Below, piece after piece: positions 13,433-14,243 of a stretch of DNA of 14,243 bases (positions within the stretch are counted from its first letter, which is position 1; every line of letters begins with the position of its first letter). The stretch comes from Acidobacteriota bacterium. GTDB lineage: Bacteria; Acidobacteriota; Blastocatellia; Pyrinomonadales; Pyrinomonadaceae. Location of the stretch: contig JABFSB010000161.1 in assembly GCA_013140875.1 (NCBI GenBank), positions 1 to 14,243 of the forward strand. Direction: 5' to 3'. A program made the position numbers and the translations under genes. The notes beneath the pieces are model-generated. The model searched no databases, was not told the origin of the DNA, and was given only the letters and a program-made list of their open reading frames with translations.

Positions 13433-13464
13433 GAGGACGGACACGGCCCGCACCGTCCGTCCTC
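13433..13464 (-). promoter_or_regulatory. Perfect GC-rich hairpin in the leader of the thioredoxin-DsbD operon
   Basis: Ten-base perfect arms, GAGGACGGAC (13433-13442) and GTCCGTCCTC (13455-13464), enclose a 12-base GC-rich loop. On the transcribed (minus) strand the stem ends at the base next to the AAGG ribosome site. An AT-rich block with TATACT/TTATAT lies just upstream (about 13465-13485) and may be the -10 region. The stem could limit ribosome access, stabilise the mRNA or bind a regulator. No T-run follows, so it is not a terminator for this strand. Confidence 0.5.
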
Positions 13465-13623
13465 GGATATAAAGTATAGTATACGCCCGACCAACTTCAC
13501 TCAATCACGAGTACTCCCGCTTTTGATGACTGTATACGCCAAAACCGACTATTTTATTCCATTGAACAGTTCTGCGGCTTCAGAGTTCAGGAGGAAAGCC
13601 TTCTAACAAATTTGAGGAAAAGG

Positions 13624-13646
13624 AATGACGTTAACGGAGTGTCATT
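13624..13646 (-). terminator. Weak possible terminator at the end of the solute-binding protein gene
   Basis: AATGAC (13624-13629) and GTCATT (13641-13646) form a 6-bp stem overlapping the stop codon, and the minus strand continues CCTTTTCC. The stem is short and AT-rich. The rest of the gap (13501-13623) shows no gene and no convincing terminator. Confidence 0.25.
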
Positions 13647-14243
13647 TAATGAAAAGTTCGTCCGCGTTCCATATGGAATACGGAAAGATGCTGCTCGGCG
13701 CATAGTTTCCGACCCGAGTGTTTGCGGCCGTAACAATATGACGGACAGTTATCGGAATGACCGGTGATTCGGCGGCAATGATGTTTTGGATCTCGTTGAA
13801 TATCGAGGCCCGCTTTTTGGCGTCGGTTTCGCCCGCCTGCTCGACAAATAGCTTATCGATTTCCGCTTCCCATTCAGTCGCCGGAGTTTTCTGCTTCGGC
13901 TGCCATTGATGGACCGAGGCTTCGCTCAGCAAGAAATTGGCGTAAGATGTCGGGTCCACGCCGCTTACGGAAAGGCCGAAAAGCAGCGCGTCATAATCGA
14001 AAGTCTTTGACCAGCGTTCCGAGATATTTTGGTTTTCGATCGGCACGACCTGCATTTTGATGCCGAGCTTGGCAACATCTTCCTGGACGACCGCGGCGAT
14101 CAGCTTTCGCTGTTCGTTTTCGGCGGGCACCAACAGGGAAAATTCGACCCGGTTATTGTCCGCGTCGAAAAGCTCCGGCGTCTCGGTCGTTCCGCGCAAC
14201 ACAAATCCGGCCTCTTTTAGGATGTTTTTGGACTTTTCGATAT
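13642..14243 (-). CDS. ABC transporter family 5 solute-binding protein, C-terminal part (5' end outside window)
   Basis: 199 codons are visible from the TGA at 13642 to the right edge, where the frame is still open. The visible part begins I-E-K-S-K-N-I-L-K-E-A-G-F, the usual A-x-x-L-L-x-E-A-G-(F/W) helix of SBP_bac_5 (DppA/OppA-type) proteins. It continues with V-P-A-E-N-E-Q-R, V-V-Q-E-D-V-A-K-L-G-I-K-M-Q-V-V-P, the F-D-Y-D-A-L-L-F-G block, and a late A-A-E-S-P-V-I-P-I segment before the final strand. Family members run to about 500-600 residues, so this is roughly the last third (the end of lobe II and the return to lobe I). They bind peptides, oligopeptides, nickel or similar small ligands outside the membrane for an ABC importer. 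The ligand cannot be told from this part. An internal GTG at 14202 is not a start. Confidence 0.88.
   Translation of the reverse strand, partial: IEKSKNILKEAGFVLRGTTETPELFDADNNRVEFSLLVPAENEQRKLIAAVVQEDVAKLGIKMQVVPIENQNISERWSKTFDYDALLFGLSVSGVDPTSYANFLLSEASVHQWQPKQKTPATEWEAEIDKLFVEQAGETDAKKRASIFNEIQNIIAAESPVIPITVRHIVTAANTRVGNYAPSSIFPYSIWNADELFIK

Noticed and set aside
13420..13500. N-terminal extension of the TlpA-like protein containing an extra C-G-P-C-like motif
   Set aside because: The extra codons are read from the promoter-like AT block and the leader hairpin, there is no ribosome site for the GTG, and the extension would bury the signal peptide. The C-x-x-C is a coincidence of the hairpin sequence.

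Overview
The window looks like chromosomal DNA of an acidobacterium, most likely of the Blastocatellia/Pyrinomonas type. This is inferred from style, not from a marker gene. The clues are moderate GC, long secreted proteins built from delta-60, BNR and FG-GAP/VCBS repeats, Pro-Thr linkers in exported proteins, an S9 peptidase with a PD40 propeller, and well-spaced genes each with its own promoter-like region. Most of the protein genes encode exported or membrane proteins.

Left part (1-5606): the 3' end of a delta-60 repeat protein (+) converges on a thermolysin-family (M4) metalloprotease (-) across a bidirectional terminator. Divergent from the protease is a small gene (+) that resembles a free-standing SRA/YDG modified-base reader, followed by an S9 prolyl-oligopeptidase-type serine peptidase (+). 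The peptidase converges, across a second hairpin, on the next gene.

Middle part (5607-10756): a 1091-residue cell-surface propeller protein ends in six FG-GAP/VCBS repeats (-). Beyond it is a two-gene regulatory cassette on the minus strand: an XRE repressor-like protein followed by an ImmA/IrrE-type zinc metallopeptidase. Next come a gene-free stretch with three GC-rich REP-like units and a tRNA-Thr(CGT) gene with a strong promoter. Exactly 210 bases beyond the 3' end of the tRNA lies a 27/30 copy of that end, and it interrupts the 5' end of a small HTH antitoxin-like gene. This looks like the scar of an element that integrated at the tRNA and later collapsed. It is the most unusual structure here.

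Right part (10757-14243): a TlpA/ResA-like thioredoxin and a full three-domain DsbD form an envelope thiol-redox operon (-). A GC-rich perfect hairpin in the leader abuts the first ribosome binding site. The window closes with the C-terminal third of a family 5 (peptide/oligopeptide) ABC transporter solute-binding protein (-).

Taken together, most genes serve the cell envelope and secretome: two peptidases, a peptide-type binding protein, surface repeat proteins, and a disulfide reduction/isomerisation system that could maintain exported proteins. I did not find a clearly new multi-gene system. The best leads are the tRNA-scar locus, the lone SRA-like gene and the leader hairpin of the thioredoxin operon.
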